From a virus, in the IMG/VR virus record IMGVR_UViG_3300023109_000056, positions 1 through 36,987 of that record: DNA of 36,987 nucleotides; one strand, 5' to 3'. Under the pieces are notes generated by a model, which was given only the letters and a program-made list of their open reading frames with translations, was not told the DNA's origin and searched no databases. Positions 7,509-15,424 of the stretch are shown piece by piece. A program made the position numbers and the translations under genes. Position 1 is the stretch's first letter. Each line of letters begins with the position of its first letter.

Positions 7509-9038
7509 ATGTTTGATTTCAATAATTCAAAATCAGTAGGATTTGTAGAGCGTATCGTCAAACTCTTTGCGGATATCGAGGTAGAGGACCGCAAGGAAGA
7601 CAGGGGCGTATCGGTTACAGAGTCCCCAAAGGATACCCCATACCAACCCTTCTCTCATATGCAGTCGGGTGGATACGGACCTTACAAGCGATATGTAAAC
7701 TATGAAGAAGCGACTAAGGGTACGAAGATTAGGATCTATCGTCAGATGGCGGAGTATCCTGAGATAGGTTATGCGCTAGACACCCTAGTAAACGAGATTG
7801 TTAACCCAGATGAAACTACGGGTGATGTAATCACAATGGAGATCCTCGACAAGGATATGGTTGAGCACGTGAATAAGAAGCATGTTCTAAGGAAAGAGTG
7901 GGATTATGTTTTCTATGATCTTCTCCATATGAATAAGGATTGTCATGATATGATAAAGAGTTTCCTTATTTTGGGTGAGGTTGCATTCGAGAAGGTTGCA
8001 AACTTTAATAAACCTGAACAAGGTCTTAAGCGTGTTCGTCGCCTTGCGGTAGAGAGCACGTTTCCGGTGTACGATGATACTGGGGATGTGACCGGATTCC
8101 AATTAGGACAAGCAGGTAAGAATGGTCAGAAGTTAGTTGTACCCAAAGAAACTATTGCTTACGCTAGGTATGGTGATCTTGCATACAACCAAGATACTGG
8201 GGAAAGGGTTGCTCTTTCTTATCTAGAGAAGGTTAAGAAGGTATGGAGACAATTACAGTTACTAGAGGAAGCGGTAGTCATCTACCGTATCGTGCGTGCG
8301 CCCGAGAGACGGGTATGGAAGATCGCTACTGGTAATATGCCTAAGTCACAAGCATTGGCATACATCGAGGACCTCAAGATGCAATATCGACAGAGGAAGA
8401 CATATAACCCCGTAACGGGCGAGGTCGGTGGACAAGCAAACATCCTTAACATGTTAGAGGACTTCTGGTTCTCCCAACCTGATAGTGGTAATGGGTCTGA
8501 CGTGCAGACACTTCCGGGTGGCGATAACCTAGGGGAGATTCGAGACCTTGATTACTTCCTAAAGAAGTTGTATTTGGCAATGCGTATCCCTGAGAACAAG
8601 AGATTAGAAACCGCCATGGGGCAACCTAGTTTTAACTCTGGGGATATGGGGGAGATCAATCATCAAGAGGTAATGTTTGCTAAGATGGCGAACCGTATCG
8701 CCATGAGGATCCAAGACATGGTTTTTGATGTATTCAAGACACACCTTAAGATGAAGGGTATATGGAAACTCTATAATCTAAAAGACCGTGATTTTGCTGT
8801 TAAGTTTAAGAGGAATACATATTTCGAAGAACTCAAGCAAGCATCCCTAGAAGAGAAGAGAATGAATTTGTTTGGGACTGTGGCGAGTTTTATTGGGGAA
8901 ATCTTCTCTAAAGAATATGCGGTCAAGAAGTACCTGCACTTCTCTGAAGAGGATTGGAATGAGAATGAAAGACTCATGGAGAAAGAGAAGCAAGAGTCTA
9001 ATGTTGACCAAGGTCAAGGCATAATGGGCGGTTTCTGA
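7509..9038 (+). CDS. 20: Portal vertex protein gp20
   Basis: 509 aa (T4 gp20 is 524 aa). It forms the dodecameric ring at one capsid vertex through which DNA is packaged and ejected and on which the prohead is initiated. T4-family signatures: YRQMAEYPEIGYALDTLVNEIVNPDE at about residue 75, YRIVRAPERRVWKIATGNMPK at about 258, LPGGDNLGEIRDLDYFLKKLYLAMRIPENKR at about 337 and the YFEELKQASLEEKRMNLF region near the C-terminus. AAGGA (7493-7497) precedes the ATG by 11 nt. It begins the head operon 20-67-68-21-22-23 in the T4 order. Confidence 0.96.
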   Translation: MFDFNNSKSVGFVERIVKLFADIEVEDRKEDRGVSVTESPKDTPYQPFSHMQSGGYGPYKRYVNYEEATKGTKIRIYRQMAEYPEIGYALDTLVNEIVNPDETTGDVITMEILDKDMVEHVNKKHVLRKEWDYVFYDLLHMNKDCHDMIKSFLILGEVAFEKVANFNKPEQGLKRVRRLAVESTFPVYDDTGDVTGFQLGQAGKNGQKLVVPKETIAYARYGDLAYNQDTGERVALSYLEKVKKVWRQLQLLEEAVVIYRIVRAPERRVWKIATGNMPKSQALAYIEDLKMQYRQRKTYNPVTGEVGGQANILNMLEDFWFSQPDSGNGSDVQTLPGGDNLGEIRDLDYFLKKLYLAMRIPENKRLETAMGQPSFNSGDMGEINHQEVMFAKMANRIAMRIQDMVFDVFKTHLKMKGIWKLYNLKDRDFAVKFKRNTYFEELKQASLEEKRMNLFGTVASFIGEIFSKEYAVKKYLHFSEEDWNENERLMEKEKQESNVDQGQGIMGGF

Positions 9039-9046
9039 TTTATTTT

Positions 9047-9054
9047 TATAAATA
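9047..9054 (+). promoter_or_regulatory. Late promoter box TATAAATA
   Basis: Exact octamer 8 bp after the gp20 stop and 21 bp before the ATG at 9076. Confidence 0.85.
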
Positions 9055-9075
9055 CTTTAACCATAGGGAACTATC

Positions 9076-9681
9076 ATGGACAAATTAAACGAGAAAAGAG
9101 GAGTAGGAGTAGATCAAGAAGATCACGATTCCTTATCAGATTCTTCCTCGTTATCTGATTTAGAAGCGAAGAAATATAAGGCGAATAATATCCCCTATGG
9201 AAGATCTAAGTCAGAGCAACGTGATAAAAATAAGAAAAATACTTTAACATCTAAGAGGAAGGGCGCAGTGAACGATAAGATAGACGAAGGCAATGGCGCT
9301 AAGAAAGACGTTTACTTTAGCAGAGGAAATGATCGCCAAATTGCTGATAATGAGAGTCTAAAGGATGCTCAAGATGAAGATTCCAGTGTAAAGGGAAGCA
9401 AGGCAAATATTCGACAATATAGGGATGATCTCCCTAAGTCTGGTGCAGGTAAGAAGCACAGCGGGCAGAAACCAAAAAACAGACAATCTAATTTACGTAA
9501 AGGTACAACTAAACTCAAGGAGGAAACGATGAGTGAGCAAATTAATGATTTCGTGAATGCTATAGCACGTGATGACTATAGTAAAACTAAAGAGATGGTT
9601 GGGGATATGGTTCGTGCTAAAATGGACCAAAGGACTCAGGCAGAGGTTGATAAAATCAGGGCAGAGCAAGAGAGCAAGTAA
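9076..9681 (+). CDS. 67: Prohead core protein gp67-like with a long N-terminal extension
   Basis: 201 aa. The last 50 residues (from M152) have the gp67-type core helix DFVNAIARDDYSKTKEMVGDMVRAKMDQR, and the gene lies exactly where T4 has gene 67, between 20 and 68/21. T4 gp67 is only 80 aa and is a prohead core component removed by gp21 proteolysis. The first 151 residues are hydrophilic and low complexity (Ser, Asp, Lys, Asn) with no recognisable fold. A strong Shine-Dalgarno and ATG at 9517-9531 lie in frame, so the gp67-like part may also be made alone. Shine-Dalgarno AGGGA (9065-9069) serves the long form. The family assignment rests on position and helix pattern, not on a database search. 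Confidence 0.72.
   Translation: MDKLNEKRGVGVDQEDHDSLSDSSSLSDLEAKKYKANNIPYGRSKSEQRDKNKKNTLTSKRKGAVNDKIDEGNGAKKDVYFSRGNDRQIADNESLKDAQDEDSSVKGSKANIRQYRDDLPKSGAGKKHSGQKPKNRQSNLRKGTTKLKEETMSEQINDFVNAIARDDYSKTKEMVGDMVRAKMDQRTQAEVDKIRAEQESK
9517..9681 (+). CDS. 67: Internal in-frame start: 50-aa gp67-like core protein
   Basis: AAGGAGG (9517-9523) lies 5 nt before ATG 9529, which is in frame with the 9076 ORF (offset 453 nt). This is among the strongest Shine-Dalgarno sequences in the window and would yield a 50-aa product starting MSEQINDFVNAIARDDY. That is the size and composition expected of a small helical prohead core protein. Coordinates here include the ribosome binding site. Either both forms are made, or the upstream ORF is an added module fused to an ancestral small gene. 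Confidence 0.55.
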   Translation, partial: KEETMSEQINDFVNAIARDDYSKTKEMVGDMVRAKMDQRTQAEVDKIRAEQESK

Positions 9682-9824
9682 TGCTAAGGGAAAAGTTGCA
9701 TAACTTTGTTGAAAAGATCCAGCAGGATAACTTTGTTAATCTGGATAAGGACCTTAAGAACATTCTATGCACAAAAGTCGCCATTAAGGTCGATGAAAAA
9801 ATTAAGGTTATAACAGGAGAATAA
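9681..9824 (+). CDS. 68: 47-aa prohead core protein, gp68-like position
   Basis: ATG 9681 overlaps the preceding stop as TAATG; the frame runs to TAA 9822-9824, one base before the gp21 ATG. The product (MLREKLHNFVEKIQQDNF...) repeats the gp67-like pattern: NFV-x-x-I-x-x-D-(N/D)-(F/Y) followed by a helix with (K/R)V-type ends, so it looks like a paralogous short core helix. T4 gene 68 lies at this place and is also a small core protein. There is no strong ribosome site of its own, so translation is probably coupled to the upstream gene. It is too short for many gene finders. Family assignment is by position and pattern. Confidence 0.68.
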   Translation: MLREKLHNFVEKIQQDNFVNLDKDLKNILCTKVAIKVDEKIKVITGE

Positions 9825-9825
9825 C

Positions 9826-10551
9826 ATGCAACCACTAGATCTACTCAGAGAATACACAGACTTCAACGAATTAAGCGTTGTTAAGGAAGGCGTTGAGGGT
9901 GGAAGCGACGATACATTGATTGGTGGTATTTTTCTTCAGGGAAATATCGATAATAGAAATGGTCGTAACTATCCTACTGATATGTTGTCTGAAGCGGTAA
10001 ACAAGTATGTTAAAGAAAAGGTGTCCACTAAGAGAGCATTGGGAGAATTAAATCACCCTCCAGGGATCGAGATTAATCTTGATAGGGTTGCTCTTATTAT
10101 CACTGAACTTGCTATGGACGGGAACAACGGTCGTGGCAAGGCAAAACTCCTAGAAACCCCGAAGGGTCAAATTGCTAGATCATTAGTTGAAGGTGGATGT
10201 AGTTTTGGCGTATCCACTAGAGGTCTAGGGAAGGTCGATAAGGATACTGGCGGAAAGAATATCGTTTCTAACTTTGACCTTGTTGCTATAGATATCGTTG
10301 CGGATCCATCGGCGCCTGACGCATTTGTAAATGCTGTTAACGAAGGTCTCCAGTATTACTTGGATGAGAGTACTAACCAAATCCGAGTTATGAACAATAA
10401 GGACGCTATCGTAGAGCACGCCGCTAAGTTAGACAATATCTATACTATCCTCTCTGATATCAAGGAAGGACTTAGTTCCTTGCCTTCTAAGCAGGACGAT
10501 AAGAACAAGAGTATTGTGGATATTTTGACCATTGGGTTGGACAAAATCTAA
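9826..10551 (+). CDS. 21: Prohead core protease gp21
   Basis: 241 aa (T4 gp21 is 212 aa). This serine protease, related in fold to herpesvirus assemblin, sits in the prohead core, cleaves scaffold, core and capsid proteins after (L/I)-x-E, and then degrades itself. Visible: IDNRNGRNYP near residue 41, the catalytic His in LGELNHPP (H77), the catalytic Ser in SFGVSTRGLG (S130), and the VAIDIVADPSAPDAFV strand at about 153-169. Candidate self-cleavage sites include LRE at residues 7-9 and LDE near 179-181. AGGAGA (9815-9820) precedes the ATG and lies inside the end of the 47-aa gene. Confidence 0.94.
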   Translation: MQPLDLLREYTDFNELSVVKEGVEGGSDDTLIGGIFLQGNIDNRNGRNYPTDMLSEAVNKYVKEKVSTKRALGELNHPPGIEINLDRVALIITELAMDGNNGRGKAKLLETPKGQIARSLVEGGCSFGVSTRGLGKVDKDTGGKNIVSNFDLVAIDIVADPSAPDAFVNAVNEGLQYYLDESTNQIRVMNNKDAIVEHAAKLDNIYTILSDIKEGLSSLPSKQDDKNKSIVDILTIGLDKI

Positions 10552-10568
10552 GGTAAAGAATTTTTTTT

Positions 10569-10576
10569 TATAAATA
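10569..10576 (+). promoter_or_regulatory. Late promoter box TATAAATA upstream of scaffold gene
   Basis: Exact octamer preceded by a run of nine or more T's, 43 bp before the gp22 ATG. It gives the scaffold and capsid genes a separate strong late promoter. Confidence 0.85.
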
Positions 10577-10619
10577 CAATTAAATCATCAACAAGATAAT
10601 ACCCTTTTGGAGGAATGTT

Positions 10620-11603
10620 ATGAGTAAAACAAGTAAAATCGATCTTAGCAAGATCTTCGGTGACCAAGTCAGCGAGTTGTCAGAAGAGCAAGTAACACAG
10701 ATCTGTGGTCGCATTGAAGACATCGTTGAGTCTCGTGTTAAGGCGAAGATTGATCTTCAAACGGAAATTGCAGAAGCTGAAGCAAAAGAGAAGTATGACA
10801 CATTGCTTGGCGAATCTACAGAAGATTACACATCTACTATCTCTGGAATGGAAGAAGCGTTGCTGGAGAAAGCATCTGCTTACCAAGAAACTATCGTTGA
10901 AAAAGCGGAATCTTTCGTTGTTGAATTCGTAGAAAACAAAGAAAAGGAAATCGAGGAATTTCAAGAAGGTCTTGTTGATAAATTGGATAAATATCTTGAA
11001 CTCGAACTTGAGAAGAACATTCCTCAAGAATTCCACGAAGCGGCGGCTAAGGTTGCTGTTATGGAACCTATCGTCCAAGACGTTATGGAATCATTCAAAA
11101 AGAATTATATTAAATGTGACACTGAGAGTTTTGGTTTACTTAAGGAAGCGCATTCTGAGATCACCGATCTTAGAACTCAACTCTCGGAAGCTACGAAGGA
11201 ACAAATGGATCTTAACCATAAGTTCAAGACAGCAGAGCGCTCCATGAAAATCTCTAAAGTTTGCGAAGGGCTCACTACTGCCCAAATGGAGAAAGCACAG
11301 AAACTTCTTGAAGGAGTGGACGTGAACCAGATCGAAGATAAGTATGAAATGATTCGAGACTATGTTCTTGAAGACGTTCAAACTAGCTCTGATCTGGGTG
11401 TAGTAAGTGAATCAGCCTCCTCTTCTACTGAGGATCGTGCTGGAGACGCATCTATATCAAAGGTTGTAACTGAAGAAACTACTGTTGTAGAGACTGAAGA
11501 AGAAGCACCCAGCGAGGTAGTGACCGAATCCACCGTCGATCCTGAGCAAGCTAGAGTTATGGGATATGCGGCTGAATTCAATAAGCGTTGGGGTAAAAAA
11601 TAA
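10620..11603 (+). CDS. 22: Prohead scaffold (major core) protein gp22
   Basis: 327 aa (T4 gp22 is 269 aa). It forms the internal core around which the capsid shell assembles and is degraded by gp21. The composition is diagnostic: acidic, Glu/Lys-rich long helices (coiled coil about residues 20-150 and 175-255) with many L-x-E/I-x-E-type sites, a linker rich in Ser, Thr and Glu at about 255-310, and the ending EFNKRWGKK. It lies directly between the protease and the capsid gene. GGAGGA (10609-10614) is 5 nt before the ATG. The linker is longer than in T4. Confidence 0.9.
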   Translation: MSKTSKIDLSKIFGDQVSELSEEQVTQICGRIEDIVESRVKAKIDLQTEIAEAEAKEKYDTLLGESTEDYTSTISGMEEALLEKASAYQETIVEKAESFVVEFVENKEKEIEEFQEGLVDKLDKYLELELEKNIPQEFHEAAAKVAVMEPIVQDVMESFKKNYIKCDTESFGLLKEAHSEITDLRTQLSEATKEQMDLNHKFKTAERSMKISKVCEGLTTAQMEKAQKLLEGVDVNQIEDKYEMIRDYVLEDVQTSSDLGVVSESASSSTEDRAGDASISKVVTEETTVVETEEEAPSEVVTESTVDPEQARVMGYAAEFNKRWGKK

Positions 11604-11640
11604 TAACGAACTTTAGAGACATTAATAGGAGGAAATCAAA

Positions 11641-13035
11641 ATGGCTCATCCAATCGTAGAAAGACTTGTACAGAAGTGGGCACCCATGCTCGAAGATCTT
11701 GAGACAGATTCTCAGATCAAGAACATGGCAACACTTCTCGAAAATGAAGACCGTTACTTTAACGGACAAAACACATTGTTTGAGGACAACAATATTCATA
11801 CATTGTCATCCCCAAACGGTGTCGGAACTCAAAATCAAGATGGAACTGGTGGAAGCATTGACCAAGGCAACATGTCTGGTCTTGCTCGTTACAAGAGGAT
11901 TGCAATTCCTCTCGTTCGTCGTGTTTTCCCTGAACTTCTTGCTAATCAACTTGTAGGTGTTCAACCAATGACAGGACCAGTTGGTCTTGCGTATGCATTG
12001 CGTTTCCGTTCTAATACCAATGGTATGGGATATGGAGCAAATGCTGAATTGGGTTACAACTCACTTACTCCTACCTTTACTGCGGCAACTTCTGCTGACG
12101 TTCAAGGAACTGGTTTGCTTCATGGCGAAAAACAAAATGAGCGTGACGGACACTTCGGTGCTGGAACAATCAATTCGTTCGAACCTGAATCTCGTAGTTC
12201 TGAGGTTGGATTGACTGTTGAAAATAAAGAAATCAAGGCACGTACCCGTAAGTTGAAGGCTCGTTGGACTGTTGAAGCTCAACAAGACTTGGCTGCTATG
12301 CACAACATCGACCTCGAAGAGGAAATGATGGACCTCATGGCATACGAAATCGCTGCTGAGATTGACCGTGAAATCGTTGCTCGTATCGTTTCTGCTGCTA
12401 AGGCAGGTGGTACTTTGACTTGGGACTATGGAGTTACTGGATCCAACACTGGCGCTACTGCTGACGGACGTTGGGAACAAGAAAAATTCCGTACTCTTTT
12501 CACTGTCATTTTGACTGCTGCTGAAGAAATCGCTCGTGCGACTCGTCGTGGTGCTGGTAACTTTGTTATCGTATCTCCACGTGTTGCTGTTGCGTTGCAA
12601 TCTCTTCCTGAGTTCGATACTTCACCTGTGAAGGCGGATATCAACTCTCTTGCAGTTGGAATCTCAACAATCGGTACCCTCAATGGAATGAAGGTTTATC
12701 GTGACACTCACTCTTGGGTTGACTACGCTGTAGTTGGTTACAAGGGACAGAAAGAAAATGACTCTGGTATCGTCTACTGCCCATACATCCCTGTGATGTT
12801 TGCTAAGGCGACTGGTGAAGAGTCTTTCTCTCCACGTGCTGGTGTTATGACTCGTTACGGTATTTGTGATCACCTCTTTGGTGCTCAAAACTACTACCGT
12901 TACATTTCTGTCGAAGGTCTTGACAACTCTAGTGTTACTGCTTCTACAGGTACTGCTACCTTTACTGAGCAAGTCAGCACTGACGGTATCAATAAAACTA
13001 CATACGACCAGTACTTCGGTTCTGCTAACGTATAA
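11641..13035 (+). CDS. 23: Major capsid protein gp23
   Basis: 464 aa (T4 gp23 is 521 aa). HK97-fold capsomer protein. Recognisable T4-family segments: KWAPMLEDLE at residue 12, YKRIAIPLVRRVFPELLANQLVGVQPM at about 84, the NKEIKARTRKLKARWTVEAQQDLAAMH helix at about 195, and GAGNFVIVSPRVAVAL near 303. The N-terminal about 48 residues end in TLFED; L46-F47-E48 is a plausible gp21 cut site corresponding to the FLTE site of T4. AGGAGG (11627-11632) is 8 nt before the ATG. Arg codons are almost all CGT, unlike low-expressed genes here, consistent with very high expression. A strong terminator follows. No separate gp24 vertex gene is seen in the window. Confidence 0.97.
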   Translation: MAHPIVERLVQKWAPMLEDLETDSQIKNMATLLENEDRYFNGQNTLFEDNNIHTLSSPNGVGTQNQDGTGGSIDQGNMSGLARYKRIAIPLVRRVFPELLANQLVGVQPMTGPVGLAYALRFRSNTNGMGYGANAELGYNSLTPTFTAATSADVQGTGLLHGEKQNERDGHFGAGTINSFEPESRSSEVGLTVENKEIKARTRKLKARWTVEAQQDLAAMHNIDLEEEMMDLMAYEIAAEIDREIVARIVSAAKAGGTLTWDYGVTGSNTGATADGRWEQEKFRTLFTVILTAAEEIARATRRGAGNFVIVSPRVAVALQSLPEFDTSPVKADINSLAVGISTIGTLNGMKVYRDTHSWVDYAVVGYKGQKENDSGIVYCPYIPVMFAKATGEESFSPRAGVMTRYGICDHLFGAQNYYRYISVEGLDNSSVTASTGTATFTEQVSTDGINKTTYDQYFGSANV

Positions 13036-13056
13036 GGGTTTTATTAACCTAATTAT

Positions 13057-13096
13057 AAAAGGGCGGGGTCTTCGGATCCTGCCCTTTTTCTTTTTA
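13057..13096 (+). terminator. UUCG-loop terminator after the capsid gene
   Basis: Arms 13057-13070 and 13075-13088 pair over 14 bp with two wobble pairs around a TTCG tetraloop, followed by a T-rich tract to 13095. It closes the scaffold-capsid transcript. Confidence 0.9.
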
Positions 13097-13100
13097 CGCC

Positions 13101-13108
13101 TATAAGTA
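13101..13108 (+). promoter_or_regulatory. Variant late promoter TATAAGTA
   Basis: One mismatch to TATAAATA, immediately downstream of the capsid terminator and 24 bp before ATG 13133. Probably a weaker late promoter restarting transcription. Confidence 0.6.
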
Positions 13109-13132
13109 TTTACTGGTTCGGGGTGAATTATT

Positions 13133-14398
13133 ATGCCAGTATATATTTGCAAAGAAGGTCCACTAGCAGTAACATTTGGTTACGATAGGTTCGTATTCGC
13201 TAAGAATCAGTTAGTAGACACTAAATTCCCCCAAGTAATGAATCATCCTTCCTTTGAGATGGTATCTGATCCATACTTAATTAAGAGAGCACCCCCAGTA
13301 CAAAAGATATTTCCCCACCCAATTGAACCAGAATTTCTATCAAACGAACAGTTGGTATCTGAATTGAGGAGATATGGGGTAGAACCAAACCCATATGAGT
13401 TGACTGATAAATTAGCGTACCAGTTAAATATGCTAAGATCTTTGAACCGTAGATCAAATATCACGGTTTTGGATGATGACGGCGAACCTATGTGGTACGA
13501 AGAGTATGTTGTTCTTGAGAAGAAACTAACCGCTGAGGCAAGAGAGAGCAACCCGATAAATCCTCCCCCAGTTAAGGTATCCCTGAAGGCATCTAAAAAG
13601 AAGGGGGATGAATATAAACTTGCGACAAAGAAGGAAACGAAGAAGAAAGGTGGTTCTATAGGTGCTGTAGAGTTAAATGACGATTACGAGTTAGGCAGAG
13701 AGCACGAAGTAGATGCATTAATTAAGCAACAGTTAGACGAAAGATACGAGACAAGTACCGATAAGGTCATCACGGATAAAGAAGATCTGTTCAAGGAAGA
13801 CGAGGTTACCGTAGATGCAAGTGTATTGCATATCCAAGATTTTGAATATTTAGTTGATTTAAAACCATTCTGCTTAGAAGATTTTACTGACGAAGAGAGA
13901 GAAGAATTAACCCATAAGAATTTAAGGTTAGTTTCACTTTCAACGATGTACCTCTTCTTGAAGAACAAGGGGATGGTTTTCGATTTTGGGAAGGGTTCAA
14001 AAAGAGGGTTTATGCTCAGGGAGCAAATTAATAATCTGATAAAGACCAGTCCAAGAGCAGAGGAATATGTAGTAGAGTTAAACGTCCTACAGAAGCGTGC
14101 TAGGGAGATTGATGCTACTACCCCTAGCGACGTAAGGAAATGCTCTCTGCGGGCACTGAGGGGACGAATTTCGAAGTTAAAACACTATGGTATAGAGACT
14201 GAGTATAGTAAGAACATGGATCTTAGTGAATTGAGGAGGGTTTATAGGCGATATACGTTGCTCACTCAATTTGGGATGGATGAGGAGGATCATCAGGTAA
14301 TATATGATAAGTTTAAGGAGTATGGTCTAGAAGATCTGATCGAGGACTACATACATATAAATACTACTGATACCCTTGAAGAACAATTAAATGAATAG
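13133..14398 (+). CDS. Unrecognised 421-aa late protein between capsid and neck genes
   Basis: GGGGTGA (13120-13126) precedes the ATG. I do not recognise a family. The N-terminal about 45 residues (MPVYICKEGPLAVTFGYDRFVF) look beta-rich. Residues about 67-105 (LSNEQLVSELRRYGVEPNPYELTDKL) read like a SAP/HeH-type helix-loop-helix. A Lys-rich segment lies at about 155-180 (SKKKGDEYKLATKKETKKKGG), and further helical units follow at about 240-300 and 335-415, again with 'RRYGIE'-like short helices (ISKLKHYGIETEYS). The gene occupies the site after 23 and overlaps gp13 by 8 bp, so a head, neck or packaging-associated structural role is likely. Several SAP-like units and a basic linker would fit nucleic-acid contact, but this is inference. 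Confidence 0.8.
   Translation: MPVYICKEGPLAVTFGYDRFVFAKNQLVDTKFPQVMNHPSFEMVSDPYLIKRAPPVQKIFPHPIEPEFLSNEQLVSELRRYGVEPNPYELTDKLAYQLNMLRSLNRRSNITVLDDDGEPMWYEEYVVLEKKLTAEARESNPINPPPVKVSLKASKKKGDEYKLATKKETKKKGGSIGAVELNDDYELGREHEVDALIKQQLDERYETSTDKVITDKEDLFKEDEVTVDASVLHIQDFEYLVDLKPFCLEDFTDEEREELTHKNLRLVSLSTMYLFLKNKGMVFDFGKGSKRGFMLREQINNLIKTSPRAEEYVVELNVLQKRAREIDATTPSDVRKCSLRALRGRISKLKHYGIETEYSKNMDLSELRRVYRRYTLLTQFGMDEEDHQVIYDKFKEYGLEDLIEDYIHINTTDTLEEQLNE
14356..14363 (+). promoter_or_regulatory. Late promoter box TATAAATA inside the upstream gene
   Basis: Exact octamer within the last codons of the 13133 gene, 27 bp before the gp13 ATG. It is the only exact copy lying fully inside a coding region, and its spacing to gp13 supports function. 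Confidence 0.7.
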
Positions 14399-15305
14399 AT
14401 TTGAGACAAGATGTGATTTCACACAATACCTACTAAAGCAGTTAGGTAGTCCACTATTAGATGTTGTTGTGGAGTATGACACCGCTATCGCTGAGAATGG
14501 GTATGGTACTGACTGTGATATTGAATCGGTTACAGGTACTCCAGGGGTAACAGGAACACCGGGAACGTCCGGTACCTCGGAATTAGCATGTACGGTTAAG
14601 TCGCAAATGGATTATGTTATTAATGATTCGGTTGATTACTTCAGGGAGTATGGATCAGATGTGGGTAATGTTCAGGGTGTACTATTTATCCAGTTAGCAG
14701 AAGGTCAAAGTGTTTATCAGTTACCAGAACCATGTGACATAGTTACTGTCAACCAACCCCTCCGTGGTGGAATGGGAAATAGTATGGGATTTAATTTTGA
14801 TACCGAGGAAGCACAGGCATCCGTTGGACTGTTCTCGTTCTCCTCTACATTTGGTCACCGTGGTATATACTCCTTCATGGGCGGCGGTACATACGATAAC
14901 CTTTTGACTTTCGAGATTGCGGCAGAGTATGTTTCTATGGTAGAGATGCGATATATGCGTAAGTTTCAGATCGAGCATGGCAGGTTGCAAAATCAAGTAA
15001 AGATATACCCTACGCCAAGAACAACAGATAACGGCAGGATTATTGCCGTCGAGGTATGGAGAAAGGTTCCTGAGGAATTAGTCTTCACGCACCCGTGGGT
15101 ACGAAGGTATGCTACAGCATTGTTAAACATACAGGTAGGACGAAATACTAGTAAGTTTGACGGGATACAGTTTCCTGGTGGAGGATCATACAACTCTCAG
15201 TTTTATTATACTGAGGGTAAAGAAGATCGGGATAAGTTAGAAGAAGAGTTGATGACTGGTAAGTGGGGCAATCCTCCTGGGGGCGCAGTATTTACTACTG
15301 GTTGA
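14391..15305 (+). CDS. 13: Neck protein gp13 with a Gly-Thr-Pro insertion
   Basis: 304 aa, close to T4 gp13 (309 aa). gp13 and gp14 form the neck ring complex that seals the filled head and allows tail joining. The family start FTQYLLKQLGSPLLDVVVEYD and the segment SVYQLPEPCDIVTVNQ, MRKFQIEHGRLQNQVKIYPTP and the LLNIQVGRNTSKFDG..FPGG run identify it. It starts 8 bp inside the previous gene. Oddly, residues 48-63 are a short collagen-like stretch (TGTPGVTGTPGTSGTS) inserted between the first two helices, where relatives continue directly. The order 13-14-15 follows T4. Confidence 0.88.
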   Translation: MNRFETRCDFTQYLLKQLGSPLLDVVVEYDTAIAENGYGTDCDIESVTGTPGVTGTPGTSGTSELACTVKSQMDYVINDSVDYFREYGSDVGNVQGVLFIQLAEGQSVYQLPEPCDIVTVNQPLRGGMGNSMGFNFDTEEAQASVGLFSFSSTFGHRGIYSFMGGGTYDNLLTFEIAAEYVSMVEMRYMRKFQIEHGRLQNQVKIYPTPRTTDNGRIIAVEVWRKVPEELVFTHPWVRRYATALLNIQVGRNTSKFDGIQFPGGGSYNSQFYYTEGKEDRDKLEEELMTGKWGNPPGGAVFTTG

Positions 15306-15310
15306 TTGAT

Positions 15311-15424
15311 ATGAGCGAGGAAGATAAAAAAGAAGAGAAGAAGGAGAAACCTAAGAAGGAGTTTGACTCTGGCGAGGTGGATAAGAAGAAATACGATGAC
15401 TATTTTGGAACTCCCCCAGTATAA
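15311..15424 (+). CDS. 37-aa Lys/Glu-rich small ORF between gp13 and gp14
   Basis: ATG 15311 to TAA 15422-15424; the stop overlaps the gp14 ATG as TAATG. The product is a charged peptide (MSEEDKKEEKKEKPKKEF...) ending KYDDYFGTPPV. No Shine-Dalgarno is evident, so it would depend on coupling from gp13, whose stop is 5 bp upstream. It exactly fills the gap and hands over to gp14, which itself lacks a good ribosome site. This supports a real coding sequence, although a chance ORF cannot be excluded. Confidence 0.5.
   Translation: MSEEDKKEEKKEKPKKEFDSGEVDKKKYDDYFGTPPV

Noticed and set aside
10680-11078. 132-codon minus-strand frame opposite gp22
   Set aside because: Phe/Leu-rich product mirrors the Glu/Lys codons of the scaffold coiled coil.
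12061-12600. 179-codon minus-strand frame opposite the capsid gene
   Set aside because: Ser/Thr/Phe-rich product typical of the antisense of a codon-biased capsid gene; no signals for expression.
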